A DNA stretch of 64,000 bases from Acutalibacter sp. 1XD8-33. Lineage in GTDB: Bacteria > Bacillota > Clostridia > Oscillospirales > Acutalibacteraceae. The number at the start of each line of letters is the position of its first letter. The stretch's first letter is position 1. This document shows, in pieces, positions 41,987 through 50,365 of the stretch. The stretch lies in the NCBI RefSeq assembly GCF_003612555.1, contig NZ_RAZF01000002.1, forward strand, positions 206,731 through 270,730, read 5' to 3'. The notes beneath the pieces are model-generated. The model worked only from the letters and a program-made list of their open reading frames with translations. It ran no database searches and was not told the origin of the DNA. A program made the position numbers and the translations under genes.

Positions 41987-42967
41987 CTATCCCCGAAGAG
42001 CCCCTAGGACCAGATCCGCCTTCTCCGCGAAATCTAAAGCATCCGCCAAGGGAATCCACCGGCTCTCTGTTTTTCCAGAGCGGAGTAGGTCCACAAAATG
42101 GGCGATCTCATGGACGAAGCCCTCCTCCTGAGAATCCTGAAATTCCTCCAGCAGCCGGTTCTGATTGTCAAAAAGCCGCGCCTCCCGGGCACCGTAGAAC
42201 ACGCTCTGCTCAATATATCCCTTTGTCCCGCTGATCCGGGCGGTGGTGTCCATATGTCCCGCAATGGAGGCAAGACATTCGGCCAGAGCCCCGGGATATT
42301 CCAGCGTCATGGCCACGGTGGCATCCACCCCGGTAGGCCCTGGCAGCACCGTATAATGGAATTTCTCCGGTGGGGCCTCCAGAATGCCCGTTACATACTC
42401 ATAGGGGTACACGCCGATGTCCAGCATGGCACCGCCTCCCACCTCCGGGTTCCAGATCCTATGGGACCGGGATTGTTCTGTACAGGGGTTACAGAAGCAG
42501 AACGCCGCCCGAATCAAGGTGACATCCCCAATCTTCCCCTCCCGGATCCATTCCTTGGCCTTCCGGTAGGCGGGCAGGGTCCGGGTCCAGAAGGCCTCCA
42601 TCATGGGCACAGACTTCTCCCGTGCCAGGGCGATGACCTCCCTGGCCTCCCTGCTGTTGGTGAAAAAGGGCTTCTCGCAGAGCACCGCCTTGCCCACCAG
42701 AATGGCCTGCTTTGCGATCTGGGCATGGGTGGTATGTACCGTGGCAATATACACTGCGTCCACATTTGGGTCCTCCATCAGCTCCTGATAGTTCCCATAG
42801 GCCCGCACCGGTTTTCCTTGGCCGTGGGCCTGGGCAAAGGCCTGAGCCCGGTCCAAATTCCTGGCCGCGCAGGCGGCCAGCTCCGTGCCGGCAGAGAGCA
42901 CCAGGGCTTTGGCGAACCGGGCGGCAATGCCCCCGCAGCCCGCGATTCCAAATCGAATATTCTCCAT
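41987..42967 (-). CDS. Gfo/Idh/MocA-family oxidoreductase
   Basis: A 326-residue NAD(P)-dependent dehydrogenase, probably acting on a sugar or inositol derivative. The Rossmann loop is FGIAGCGGIAARFAKAL (G-x-G-x-x-A). ANxDAVYIATVHTTHA-type and LCEKPFFTN (the E-K-P motif) follow. The C-terminal beta-sheet domain includes GGGAMLDIGVYPYEY with the conserved G-x-x-D-x-G-x-Y/H. GAGGAG precedes the ATG. The start is 13 bases after the stop of a second family member, so the two form an operon. Confidence 0.92.
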   Translation of the reverse strand: MENIRFGIAGCGGIAARFAKALVLSAGTELAACAARNLDRAQAFAQAHGQGKPVRAYGNYQELMEDPNVDAVYIATVHTTHAQIAKQAILVGKAVLCEKPFFTNSREAREVIALAREKSVPMMEAFWTRTLPAYRKAKEWIREGKIGDVTLIRAAFCFCNPCTEQSRSHRIWNPEVGGGAMLDIGVYPYEYVTGILEAPPEKFHYTVLPGPTGVDATVAMTLEYPGALAECLASIAGHMDTTARISGTKGYIEQSVFYGAREARLFDNQNRLLEEFQDSQEEGFVHEIAHFVDLLRSGKTESRWIPLADALDFAEKADLVLGALRG

Positions 42968-42980
42968 GGCTTTGCTCCTC

Positions 42981-44135
42981 TTAATAGGTCCCCTCGGTGG
43001 AGAAGGTGATGTCCGCCCCGGCCTTCTTCCGGGAGTTGGCCCGGCGTTTATTCAGCTCATTGAGGAAAAGCTCCTCGTCGAAGGGGATCCCCACCGGCTT
43101 TTGGAGCCAGCTGGAAAGGTGCATGGCGTTGGAGAGGGTCAGGCCGTTGATGCCCTCCCGGCCGTCCGCCACCAAAGGTTCTCCCCGGAGGATATTGGCT
43201 GCGAAAGCGTTTAGCACCCTCACATGCTGGGGATTCTCCCCATCGGTCTCCACCTGGAGCTTCTCCATCTCCGGCATGGCGAAGCCCTCTTTGGCCTCCC
43301 GGCAGAAGGTGCGCTCGTCCTCCTTCAGCTTCCAGAAGGTGAGTTTGCCGTCCTCGCACACCAGCTTGCCCAGGGTGCCGCTGACCTCGAACCGGTTGGT
43401 GCCTGGCGCGTCTCCGGTGGTGGTGACGAACACGCCTGTGGCTCCGTTTGCAAACTCCAGATAGGCGGTGACGTCGTCCTCCACCTCGATGTCGTGCCAT
43501 TTTCCCTCCTGGCAGAAGGCCTGAACCTTTGTGGGCAGGCCGCAGATCCACTGGAGAAGGTCCAACTGGTGGGGGCACTGGTTCAGCAGTACGCCGCCTC
43601 CCTCCCCGTCCCAGGTGGCCCGCCAGTCTCCGGAATCATAATAGATCTGGGTGCGGTACCAGTCGGTGATAATCCAGTTCACCCGTTTCAGCTCCCCAAG
43701 CTCCCCCCCCTGAACCATGCGGCGCATCTCTCGGTACAGGCAGTTGGTGCGTTGATTGAACATCATACCAAACACCCGACCGCTCTCGTCCGCGGCGGCG
43801 TTCATCTCCCGCACGGCCTTGGTATATACCCCGGCGGGCTTTTCACACATCACATGGAGACCCTGCGCGAAAGCCTCCTTGGCCAGCACCGGATGCTGGT
43901 AATGGGGCACGGCAATGAGCACCGCGTCGCACAGGCCGCTCTGAATTAGCTGGCTGCCCTCGGTAAAAACCGCCACACCCTCTCCTAGCCGGCCTTTGGC
44001 CCAATCCCTTCGGGCTTCCCGCCGGTCCGCTACGGCGGCAAGACGAATTTCTGGGGTTTTCCCCGCAAGGATGTTCTCGCAATGCCCGCTGCCCATATTG
44101 CCTACGCCGATGATTCCCAGTCTCACTTGTTCCAT
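42981..44135 (-). CDS. Gfo/Idh/MocA-family oxidoreductase (second paralogue)
   Basis: A 384-residue protein with the Rossmann loop GIIGVGNMGSGHCENIL, the MCEKPAGVYTKAV motif (E-K-P) and GGVLLNQCPHQLDLLQW in the substrate domain (H and D of the family's G-x-x-x-D-x-x-x-H type). Only distant from its neighbour in sequence, so likely a different substrate or step. The second gene downstream encodes a GNAT, and the GH51 arabinofuranosidase lies 1.1 kb upstream. Together they suggest plant-sugar or inositol metabolism, which is inference. Confidence 0.92.
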   Translation of the reverse strand: MEQVRLGIIGVGNMGSGHCENILAGKTPEIRLAAVADRREARRDWAKGRLGEGVAVFTEGSQLIQSGLCDAVLIAVPHYQHPVLAKEAFAQGLHVMCEKPAGVYTKAVREMNAAADESGRVFGMMFNQRTNCLYREMRRMVQGGELGELKRVNWIITDWYRTQIYYDSGDWRATWDGEGGGVLLNQCPHQLDLLQWICGLPTKVQAFCQEGKWHDIEVEDDVTAYLEFANGATGVFVTTTGDAPGTNRFEVSGTLGKLVCEDGKLTFWKLKEDERTFCREAKEGFAMPEMEKLQVETDGENPQHVRVLNAFAANILRGEPLVADGREGINGLTLSNAMHLSSWLQKPVGIPFDEELFLNELNKRRANSRKKAGADITFSTEGTY

Positions 44136-44159
44136 TGTTCTGACCGCCTTTCGTGTATT

Positions 44160-44400
44160 GTTATGTATGCTTTTGGGGAGTGATGCGGAGTGGCCTTCGT
44201 ACGCACAGGGTCTCGCCTGTCGGATCGGTCGGTTCGCAGCGTGTCTGCAATAGTTGGCTTTGTCAAGTATTCGGCAGAACGCTCACCCCACACCCTGCGA
44301 GCTTTTGAAAAAGCTCGACCAAAACTTTACGCGGGCCAGCTTTGCCCGATCCAACTGGCCTACGTAAAACTTTCGTGGTTTTTCGCCCATGACGTCAAGT
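44160..44400. repeat. Mosaic intergenic repeat, copy 8
   Basis: Begins GCTTTTGGGGAGTGATGCGG and AGTGGCCTTCGTACGC, resembling the family's left end. It contains GGTCTCGCCTGTCGGATCGGT, GGTTCGCAGCGTGTCTGCAATA, ACTTGACAAAGCC-type pairing with GGCTTTGTCAAGTATTCGGC, and AGCTTTTGAAAAAGCT. The GCTTTGTCAAGTATTCGGCA stretch recurs inverted at 48467-48495. Non-coding; the remaining bases to 44500 show nothing recognisable. Confidence 0.6.
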
Positions 44401-44500
44401 TGCATACAACGCACTCCAAGGTTCACACTCATCCAAAAGTTCTGCGCTTTTGCGCAGCAAAATGATGTTCCCTCGAACAGCAAGCGAAACTTGGAGATTA

Positions 44501-44521
44501 GAAAAATGCTCCGCATTTTTC
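44501..44521 (-). terminator. Terminator after the ACT-domain gene
   Basis: GAAAAATGC and GCATTTTTC pair over a 3-base loop directly after the stop codon, giving a T5 run on the minus strand. Confidence 0.65.
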
Positions 44522-44802
44522 TATATCTTGTGCATAGAGTTAAAGATGTCCTCGTGCATCACATGGATTTTTAGCCCTAGTTCCTGTCCCAGTCCGTCCA
44601 TCTGTTCCGAGAGCGCCGCCACGTCCGCCTGGGCTTTTCCCATATCTACCAGCATTACCATCACAAAAAGATCCTGTAAAATAGACTGCGTCACCTCTAG
44701 CACATTGATGCCGCTTTTGGCGCACATCTCCGACACCTTGGCCAGGATCCCCACCATGTCTTTGCCGATCACTGTGATAACCGCTTTCTCCATTTTTTCC
44801 AT
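44521..44802 (-). CDS. ACT domain protein (UPF0237)
   Basis: A 93-residue single ACT domain: KAVITVIGKDMVGILAKVSE (the ligand-loop G-K-D-x-x-G-I/V), NVLEVTQSILQDLFVMVML and a final helix EQMDGLGQELGLKIHV. UPF0237 proteins are small ligand-binding regulators usually encoded directly beside a UPF0210 gene. That partner is present here, but two oxidoreductases, a GNAT, a MITE and a repeat lie between. AAAGGA precedes ATG 44802. Ligand unknown, probably an amino acid. Confidence 0.92.
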   Translation of the reverse strand: MEKMEKAVITVIGKDMVGILAKVSEMCAKSGINVLEVTQSILQDLFVMVMLVDMGKAQADVAALSEQMDGLGQELGLKIHVMHEDIFNSMHKI

Positions 44803-44836
44803 ACTGTTTTCCTTTCTGATTCCAGAGGGAATCCCG

Positions 44837-45115
44837 CTATTCTTCCTGCTGTGGCCCCCATCGACTGTTGGGACAGGTCTGGCCCTTTTTCGCCGCCCTT
44901 ACCTCCGCAAAGCAGCCGCATTGGGCGCACATGCCGTTTTTCAGGTCACCGCAGCTTTTGCAGATTGCCAACCGCCGGACGTATTCCTCGGTTGGGGCCT
45001 TCTGCTCCCGAGGGATATTATTAATGTACTGATAGATGGACTTAAAGTATTCGCCGTCCAGCTCGTTCAAAAAACAACGCTTGCAGGCGGGCCTGCTCTT
45101 TTGCTGAAAATCCAT
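44837..45115 (-). CDS. DUF6171-like Cys-rich small protein
   Basis: A 92-residue protein with paired cysteines: ACKRCFLNEL near the start, then ICKSCGDLKNGMCAQCGCF in the centre, followed by GQTCPNSRW. The spacing suggests one or two zinc ribbons. Similar short proteins are annotated DUF6171 in Clostridia; function unknown. ATG 45115 has GGAGG 5 bases upstream. It ends 34 bases before the ACT gene in the same direction. Confidence 0.7.
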   Translation of the reverse strand: MDFQQKSRPACKRCFLNELDGEYFKSIYQYINNIPREQKAPTEEYVRRLAICKSCGDLKNGMCAQCGCFAEVRAAKKGQTCPNSRWGPQQEE

Positions 45116-45126
45116 TGCGTCCTCCC

Positions 45127-45217
45127 GATGTGTCAGGTGTGTCAAGGAATATAGGGGGATAAAAAATTGTTCTTTTTATAGAGGGGCTTATTTTACCTGG
45201 CACACCTCGACACACCT
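45127..45217. repeat. Long imperfect inverted repeat after the arabinofuranosidase gene
   Basis: GTGTCAGGTGTGTCAAGG (about 45129-45146) is largely complementary to ACCTGGCACACCTCGACAC (about 45196-45214), a stem of about 16 bp around an AT-rich centre. It may work as a terminator or processing site between the GH51 and DUF6171 genes. Confidence 0.55.
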
Positions 45218-45219
45218 TT

Positions 45220-46698
45220 CTACTTCACTAGGAACGCCGCCACGGAGCAAGCGGGTAACTTGGCCCTGAAGCCGTCCCCGGTCAACTCTGCGGCCAGGGG
45301 CGCGGGCTTGACAGCCTCTTCATTGCCGAAGTCATTGTACGCACCGCAGGCCCCGCTCAGCGCCTGGCTTTTCACCTCGCTTATCTTGCCCAAACCGGAA
45401 AGCGTGCAGTCCAGCTCCGCGCTGTCGGTATCGCTGAGGTTGGCCACGGTGACCAGCACCCCGCCCCCGCTCTCGCTGGCAGAGATGTGTAAGTTGGGGG
45501 CCTGATTCTCCCCCTCGCCAATGAGGGCAGTCTCCACATAGCTCTCCAGCTGCTTCGCGCCCTGATGGCCCTTGTACATCTCGAAAACGTGATAGGTGGG
45601 AGTCAGCAGCATTTTCGCGCCCTCAGTTAGGATGACAGCCTGCAAGACGTTCACCACCTGGGCAATGTTGGCCATGACCACCGTATCACAGTGGTTGTTG
45701 AAAATGTTCAGGTTGATGGCGGCTACCAGCGCGTCCCGCATGGTGTTCTGCTGATAGAGGAACCCCGGATTGGTCCCCGGCTCCACATCAAACCAGGTGC
45801 CCCACTCGTCCACGCACAGCCCCACCTGCCGGTCGCCCTGGTACTGCTTGATAATGCGGCTATGATTCTCCACCAGCTCCTCCATGCGCAGAGTCTTTGC
45901 GAGCGTGGAGAAGTACTCCTCCCGGGAGAAGCCCGTGGCTGGGCCCTTGTCGTTCCAGTCCCCCTCCCGGGGCACGGTGTAGTAGTGCAGGCTCACCGCG
46001 TCCACGCAGTGCCCGGCCCGTTCCATCACCGTCTTGGTCCAGTTGTAGTCCGCCACGTTGGCCCCGGAGGCTATCTTGTATATCTTGTGGTCGTTATCAT
46101 AGTTGCGCATATAAGTAGCGTACTGGCGGCAGAGGTCAGCGTAAAACTCCGGGCGCATATTGCCACCGCAGCCCCAGGCCTCGTTGCCGATGCCCCAGTA
46201 TTTCACGTTCCAGGGAGCATCCTGGCCGTTGGCCCTGCGTTCCTCGGCCATAGGGGACTGCCCGCCCATGTTGCAGTATTCGATCCAGTCGGAGAACTCC
46301 TGGACCGTGCCGGAGCCCACGTTGCCGGAGATGTAGGGCTCGCAGCCCAGCTGGCGGCAGAGCTCCAGGAACTCATGGGTGCCGAAGGAGTTGTCCTCGG
46401 TGACGCCGCCCCAGTTGGTGTTGACGATTTTCTTGCGATTCTCTTTGGGGCCAATGCCGTCCCGCCAGTGGTAGGTATCCGCGAAGCAGCCGCCGGGCCA
46501 GCGGAGCACGGGGATCTTCATGGCCTTGAGAGCCTCCACCACGTCGGTGCGCATCCCGTTCACGTTGGGGATATCCGAATTTTCCCCCACATAAATGCCG
46601 TTGTAGATGCACCGTCCCAGATGCTCGGAAAAGTGGCCGTAGATGTTGGGGTTGATGGCGCCTTTGGAGCGGTTTCCGTTGACAATTGCTTTTACCAT
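45220..46698 (-). CDS. GH51 alpha-L-arabinofuranosidase
   Basis: A 492-residue glycosidase that removes arabinofuranosyl residues from arabinan or arabinoxylan oligosaccharides. The (beta/alpha)8 barrel shows [30 protein letters not shown], the acid/base Glu in WGIGNEAWG (Glu173) and the nucleophile Glu in VDEWGTW (Glu298). A C-terminal beta-sandwich ends [11 protein letters not shown]. It has no signal peptide, so it works on imported oligosaccharides in the cytoplasm. AAGGAGA precedes the ATG. No sugar transporter is adjacent. Confidence 0.95.
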   Translation of the reverse strand: MVKAIVNGNRSKGAINPNIYGHFSEHLGRCIYNGIYVGENSDIPNVNGMRTDVVEALKAMKIPVLRWPGGCFADTYHWRDGIGPKENRKKIVNTNWGGVTEDNSFGTHEFLELCRQLGCEPYISGNVGSGTVQEFSDWIEYCNMGGQSPMAEERRANGQDAPWNVKYWGIGNEAWGCGGNMRPEFYADLCRQYATYMRNYDNDHKIYKIASGANVADYNWTKTVMERAGHCVDAVSLHYYTVPREGDWNDKGPATGFSREEYFSTLAKTLRMEELVENHSRIIKQYQGDRQVGLCVDEWGTWFDVEPGTNPGFLYQQNTMRDALVAAINLNIFNNHCDTVVMANIAQVVNVLQAVILTEGAKMLLTPTYHVFEMYKGHQGAKQLESYVETALIGEGENQAPNLHISASESGGGVLVTVANLSDTDSAELDCTLSGLGKISEVKSQALSGACGAYNDFGNEEAVKPAPLAAELTGDGFRAKLPACSVAAFLVK

Positions 46699-46744
46699 AG
46701 TGATGTCTCCTTTTTATATTTATATATATTTATGTAGTTATGTA

Positions 46745-46972
46745 GTATTGAAAGGCCTCCGCCGCAAAGGGCGCGGCTACGGCAAGGTCGTGGGGTTTCG
46801 CCCCCACACGACGACCAGCTTAAGACCAGCTGGACCGGTCAATGTGTCTGGCTTTATCGCACACAGCCAACCAGGGCAAAGTTTTCGTCCACCTTTTTCA
46901 AAAGGTGGTGGGGGTGGAGGGGGCAAAGCCCCTTCCCCGCCGGAGGCCGTAAACATCGTCCCCAAAAACCCA
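46745..46972. repeat. Mosaic intergenic repeat, copy 9
   Basis: Bounded by AAGGCCTCCGCCGCAAAGGG and CCGCCGGAGGCCGTAAACAT. Contains ACCAGCTTAAGACCAGCTGG, CTGGCTTTATCGCACACAGC, CACCTTTTTCAAAAGGTGG and GGGGGCAAAGCCCC, each seen in other copies. Fills the gap between the GH51 and aldo/keto reductase genes. Confidence 0.75.
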
Positions 46973-47016
46973 TTGGTCTTTCCCCTTGCGCCGGGCCCTT
47001 GTTTCTGATATAATGC

Positions 47017-48171
47017 TTATGCGCCAAAAATTTCCTTCGCCCTTTTCATATGCGCTATGACCTTCACTCCAAAGGGGCACCGGGCCTCGCACTGGCCGCA
47101 GGCCACGCAGTCTCCGGCTTTGGCGGAGAGGTCCCCGTAGTGCTCCCGCACCGTCTCGGGCACCGTGCCCTGGATCTCTGCCAGATCCGCGTACTTGTTC
47201 ACCACGGCGATGTCGATACCGGCCGTGCAGGGGGCGCAGTGTCCGCAATACATACATCTGTCGGTGAAAGGGTGGGCCGGGCAGCCGCTGAGCAGGGCGC
47301 TATAGTCCTTTTCCTCCGGGGAGAGCCCGCAGTAGCCCACAGCCTCCCGCAGCTCCTCCACGGTGGCGGCCCCAGGCAGAACCGTAGCCACGGCGGGCCG
47401 GGTCAGGCAGTAGTGGAGGCATTGGGCCACGGTCATGGCCGCGCCAAAGGGGGAGGCGGTCTCGTTCAGCAGGGCCCCGCCGCCGAAGGGCTTCATCACC
47501 GTCAGGGCCACGCCCTGGCTCTCGCACAGGCTGTAGAGCTCCCGGCGTTCCGGGTCGGTGCAGGAGAGCACGTCCGGCGCGTCGTAGCTCCCCTTGTCAA
47601 ACAGCACGTTGATGTCCTCGCTGGGGGGCAGGATGTCGTAGGCCGGGTTCACGCTGAACATGATCACGTCGATGAGCCCGGTTTTCACCGCCTGAATGGC
47701 GATTCTGGGGTTGTGGGTGCTCAGGCCCAGATGCCGAATCCTTCCCGCGTTCTTTTGCTTCCGGGCAAATTCTATCACCGGGCCCTGGAACACCGCGTCG
47801 AAATCCTCCTGCTGGTCGATAAAATGGATCATGCCCACATCTATGTATCCGGTGTCCAGGCGGGACATTAGGTCCTGGAACGCCGCTTCCACCTGGCCCA
47901 TCTCCCGAACGCGTTTGTACTGGCCGTCAACCCAGGCGGAGCACAGATGGGCCTGGAGAATAAACTTTTCCCGGCGTCCCCGCATCCCCTGGCCGAAAGC
48001 GTCCCGCACATGGGGCTCCGGGCTGAACAGGTCAAAATAGTTGACACCTGCGGCAATGGCCGCGTCCAAAATTTTCTGGATAGCGCCGCCGTCCATCTTT
48101 GCCAGATACTCACAGCCCAGGCCGATCTCGCTGACCCGCAGACCCGTGCGCCCCAGTACTCGGTAGTTCAT
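47017..48171 (-). CDS. Aldo/keto reductase with C-terminal ferredoxin-like iron-sulfur domain
   Basis: A 384-residue protein. Residues 1-about 280 form an aldo/keto reductase barrel (LGRTGLRVSEIGLGCEYLAK, NYFDLF with the catalytic Asp region, LGLSTHNPRIAIQAV). The C-terminal 100 residues hold two Cys clusters, CMYCGHCAPCTAG and CVACGQCEARCPFG, which would bind two [4Fe-4S] centres. Such fused enzymes are common in anaerobes and probably couple reduced ferredoxin-like electrons to a carbonyl or activated substrate; the substrate is unknown. AAAGGAG precedes the ATG. Confidence 0.9.
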   Translation of the reverse strand: MNYRVLGRTGLRVSEIGLGCEYLAKMDGGAIQKILDAAIAAGVNYFDLFSPEPHVRDAFGQGMRGRREKFILQAHLCSAWVDGQYKRVREMGQVEAAFQDLMSRLDTGYIDVGMIHFIDQQEDFDAVFQGPVIEFARKQKNAGRIRHLGLSTHNPRIAIQAVKTGLIDVIMFSVNPAYDILPPSEDINVLFDKGSYDAPDVLSCTDPERRELYSLCESQGVALTVMKPFGGGALLNETASPFGAAMTVAQCLHYCLTRPAVATVLPGAATVEELREAVGYCGLSPEEKDYSALLSGCPAHPFTDRCMYCGHCAPCTAGIDIAVVNKYADLAEIQGTVPETVREHYGDLSAKAGDCVACGQCEARCPFGVKVIAHMKRAKEIFGA

Positions 48172-48227
48172 GAAACCATCTCCTTTGTGTGAAATGCTCG
48201 GAAACTATTTGATTATTTTTTTGTAGT

Positions 48228-48565
48228 AATACGGTGTGGCCTCCATGCGCACAGAAGAGTTCGCAAGCGAACTCTCGCGCATTCCGGCAAGGTCGTGGAG
48301 CTCTGCTCCACACCTCGCCAGGGGCCTAATGCCCCTGGACCGCGTAACGCAGTATAGTTGGTTTTATCGCACACAGCTAACCAGGGTAAAAGTTTTTGAG
48401 ACTTACCGAAGGTAACGTCTTAAACTTCTTTTCAAAAAGTTTGGCGGGGTGAAGGGGGTGAGCGTTCTGCCGGATACTTGGCAAAGCCAAGTATTGCAGA
48501 CAAAGCTGCGAACCGACCGAGCCGGCAGGCGAGACGAACCCCTCCCCGCCAGAGGCCATCATCAC
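48228..48565. repeat. Mosaic intergenic repeat, copy 10
   Basis: Bounded by GTGTGGCCTCCATGCGCACA and CGCCAGAGGCCATCATCACC. Includes GAGTTCGCAAGCGAACTC, TTTATCGCACACAGCTAACC, the AAGTTTTTGAGACTTACCGA hairpin module also at 1213, and, inverted, the CGACCGAGCCGGCAGGCGAGA module. This copy joins modules in both orientations, the best sign of mosaic growth. Confidence 0.7.
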
Positions 48566-48634
48566 CTCTCAACCAGTATACGGCAAATCCGCATAAAAAA
48601 CAAGCCTCAATCCAAACATAAGGAGGAATTGCAG

Positions 48635-50161
48635 ATGGGTTTGGAAATGATCCACGCGGGCTGGCTGTCCATTCTGCCGCCTGTGGTAGCCATTGTTCTT
48701 GCTCTGCTCACAAAGGAGGTCTACTCCTCCCTGTTCCTGGGAGTGCTGACCGGGATGTGCATCTACAGCTTTTCCACCAAAGGGGGGATTTTGCAGGCGG
48801 TCACCTATGTGTTTGACATGATGGCCGGCAAAATCGGCCAGAATGGATACATGATCATCTTTCTGGTTCTACTGGGCTCCCTAGTCGTAATTGTCACCCG
48901 GTCCGGCGGCACAGCCGCCTATGGGCAGTGGGCCATCCGGCGCATTCAGACCAAGCGCAGCGCCAAGCTGACCACGGCCCTTTTGGGCCTTCTGATCTTC
49001 CTGGACGACGGTTTCAACTGCCTGACCGTGGGCACCGTTATGCGCCCCATCACCGACAAGCACCGGATTTCCCGAGAAAAATTGGCCTACCTTCTGGACG
49101 CTACCGCCGCGCCCATCTGCATCATCGCCCCCATTTCCAGCTGGGCGGTAGCCGTTGCCTCAGAGGTGGAGGAGGCCGGGGGACTTAATGCCTTTGTCCA
49201 GACCATCCCCTATAATCTCTATGCCATCCTTACGATCGCCATGGTGCTGTTCCTCAGTGCCACCAGCTTCGATTTCGGCCCCATGAAAAAGGCTGAGGAG
49301 GAACTCCAAAGCCTGCCCCAGCCCACAGAACAGGAAAGCGTCCAGGCCCGGGGCACAGTGCTGGACCTTGTTCTGCCTATTGCAACCCTCATTGTCACGG
49401 CAATCCTCGGCATGGCCTATGTGGGAGGTTTCTTTGAGGGCGTGGGCTTTTCGGAAGCCATTGGGGAGAACCCTGTGGCCGGACTGACTCTGGGCACCTT
49501 CGCGGGGCTTTTGGTGGCGCTGTGCATGTATCTGCCCCGGAAGCTCATGACCATGCAGGAGTTCGTCGCCGGCATTCTGGACGGCATCAAAACCATGATC
49601 CCCGCCCTGACCATCCTGATTCTGGCCTGGGCTCTGGGGGGTGTATGCCGGGAAATGATCGGCACCGGCAATTTTGTCAGCCAGGTGGTATCCGGCGGGG
49701 GCCTCTCCTTCAGCCTGATTCCCGCCATCGTATTCGCGGTGGCGGCGTTCCTCAGCTTCTCTATGGGCACGGCCTGGGGAACCTTTGGCATTCTGCTTCC
49801 CATCGTCTCCATGCTCTGCACCGGCCCTGAGGGCGCAGAGGTGCTGATCCCCTCCCTAGGGGCCACTCTGGCGGGCTCCGTCTATGGCGACCACTGCTCC
49901 CCCATCTCCGACACCACCATTCTGGCCTCCACCGGGGCCCAGTGCGACCACCTGCGCCATGTAGAAACCCAGCTGCCCTATGCCACACTGGTGGCGGTGG
50001 TCTGCTTCTTCGGATATCTGGCGGCTGGGTTTGCCCGGAATCCTGTTGCCGCCATTGCTGTCTCGCTGGCTCTGCTGGGCCTGGCCTTCGCCGCCATCCA
50101 CTTTTTGCAGAAGCGGGCGGACCGTGTTGGCCAAACCGCTGGAAGCGGCCTTAAGCAATGA
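48635..50161 (+). CDS. NhaC-family Na+/H+ antiporter
   Basis: A 508-residue membrane protein with about 12 hydrophobic segments, of the NhaC (TC 2.A.35) family. Recognisable parts: GWLSILPPVVAIVLALLTKE, FLDDGFNCLTVGTVMRPITD (conserved acidic pair in the membrane), CIIAPISSWAVAVA, SMGTAWGTFGILLPI and YGDHCSPISDTTILAS, a block typical of the family. Probably exchanges Na+ or an organic anion/amine for protons. ATG 48635 has AAGGAGG 8 bases upstream; the frame open before it is repeat DNA. Its stop is at the left edge of cloverleaf copy C3. Confidence 0.92.
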   Translation: MGLEMIHAGWLSILPPVVAIVLALLTKEVYSSLFLGVLTGMCIYSFSTKGGILQAVTYVFDMMAGKIGQNGYMIIFLVLLGSLVVIVTRSGGTAAYGQWAIRRIQTKRSAKLTTALLGLLIFLDDGFNCLTVGTVMRPITDKHRISREKLAYLLDATAAPICIIAPISSWAVAVASEVEEAGGLNAFVQTIPYNLYAILTIAMVLFLSATSFDFGPMKKAEEELQSLPQPTEQESVQARGTVLDLVLPIATLIVTAILGMAYVGGFFEGVGFSEAIGENPVAGLTLGTFAGLLVALCMYLPRKLMTMQEFVAGILDGIKTMIPALTILILAWALGGVCREMIGTGNFVSQVVSGGGLSFSLIPAIVFAVAAFLSFSMGTAWGTFGILLPIVSMLCTGPEGAEVLIPSLGATLAGSVYGDHCSPISDTTILASTGAQCDHLRHVETQLPYATLVAVVCFFGYLAAGFARNPVAAIAVSLALLGLAFAAIHFLQKRADRVGQTAGSGLKQ

Positions 50162-50283
50162 TATCATAACCGCACTTGAAAATCGGCAAATGCGATTTTC
50201 AAGCTGGGCGGCTGAGGAGGTCACGACCTCCCCGCCGGGTTCAAAAGAGGTGATTCTACCTTTTTTGAACTGCGTTAACTATA
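50162..50283. repeat. Cloverleaf element, full copy C3
   Basis: Left end TATCATAACCGCA, right end TGCGTTAACTATA. Three arms: CTTGAAAATC/GATTTTCAAG (perfect 10 bp), GGCGG plus GGAGGT/ACCTCC plus CCGCC, and GTTCAAAAGAGGT/ACCTTTTTTGAAC (one mismatch in 13). It directly follows the antiporter stop codon. Confidence 0.75.
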
Positions 50284-50297
50284 ATCTTAGAAGCCGA

Positions 50298-50331
50298 AAA
50301 AGCCCTCCCAAATGGGGAGGGCTTTTTCTAT
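50298..50331 (+). terminator. Terminator after the antiporter gene
   Basis: AAAAAGCCCTCCC and GGGAGGGCTTTTT pair over AAAT, with T5 at the end. Perfect symmetric stem; may also serve the convergent UROD-like gene. Confidence 0.92.
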
Positions 50332-50365
50332 AGTCATTTTTGATGGGGCCGCGTATGCAACCCTC

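Noticed and set aside
45127..45217. Riboswitch or regulatory RNA between the GH51 and DUF6171 genes
   Set aside because: Only a single long imperfect stem is present, without conserved aptamer motifs; a terminator or processing hairpin is enough to explain it.
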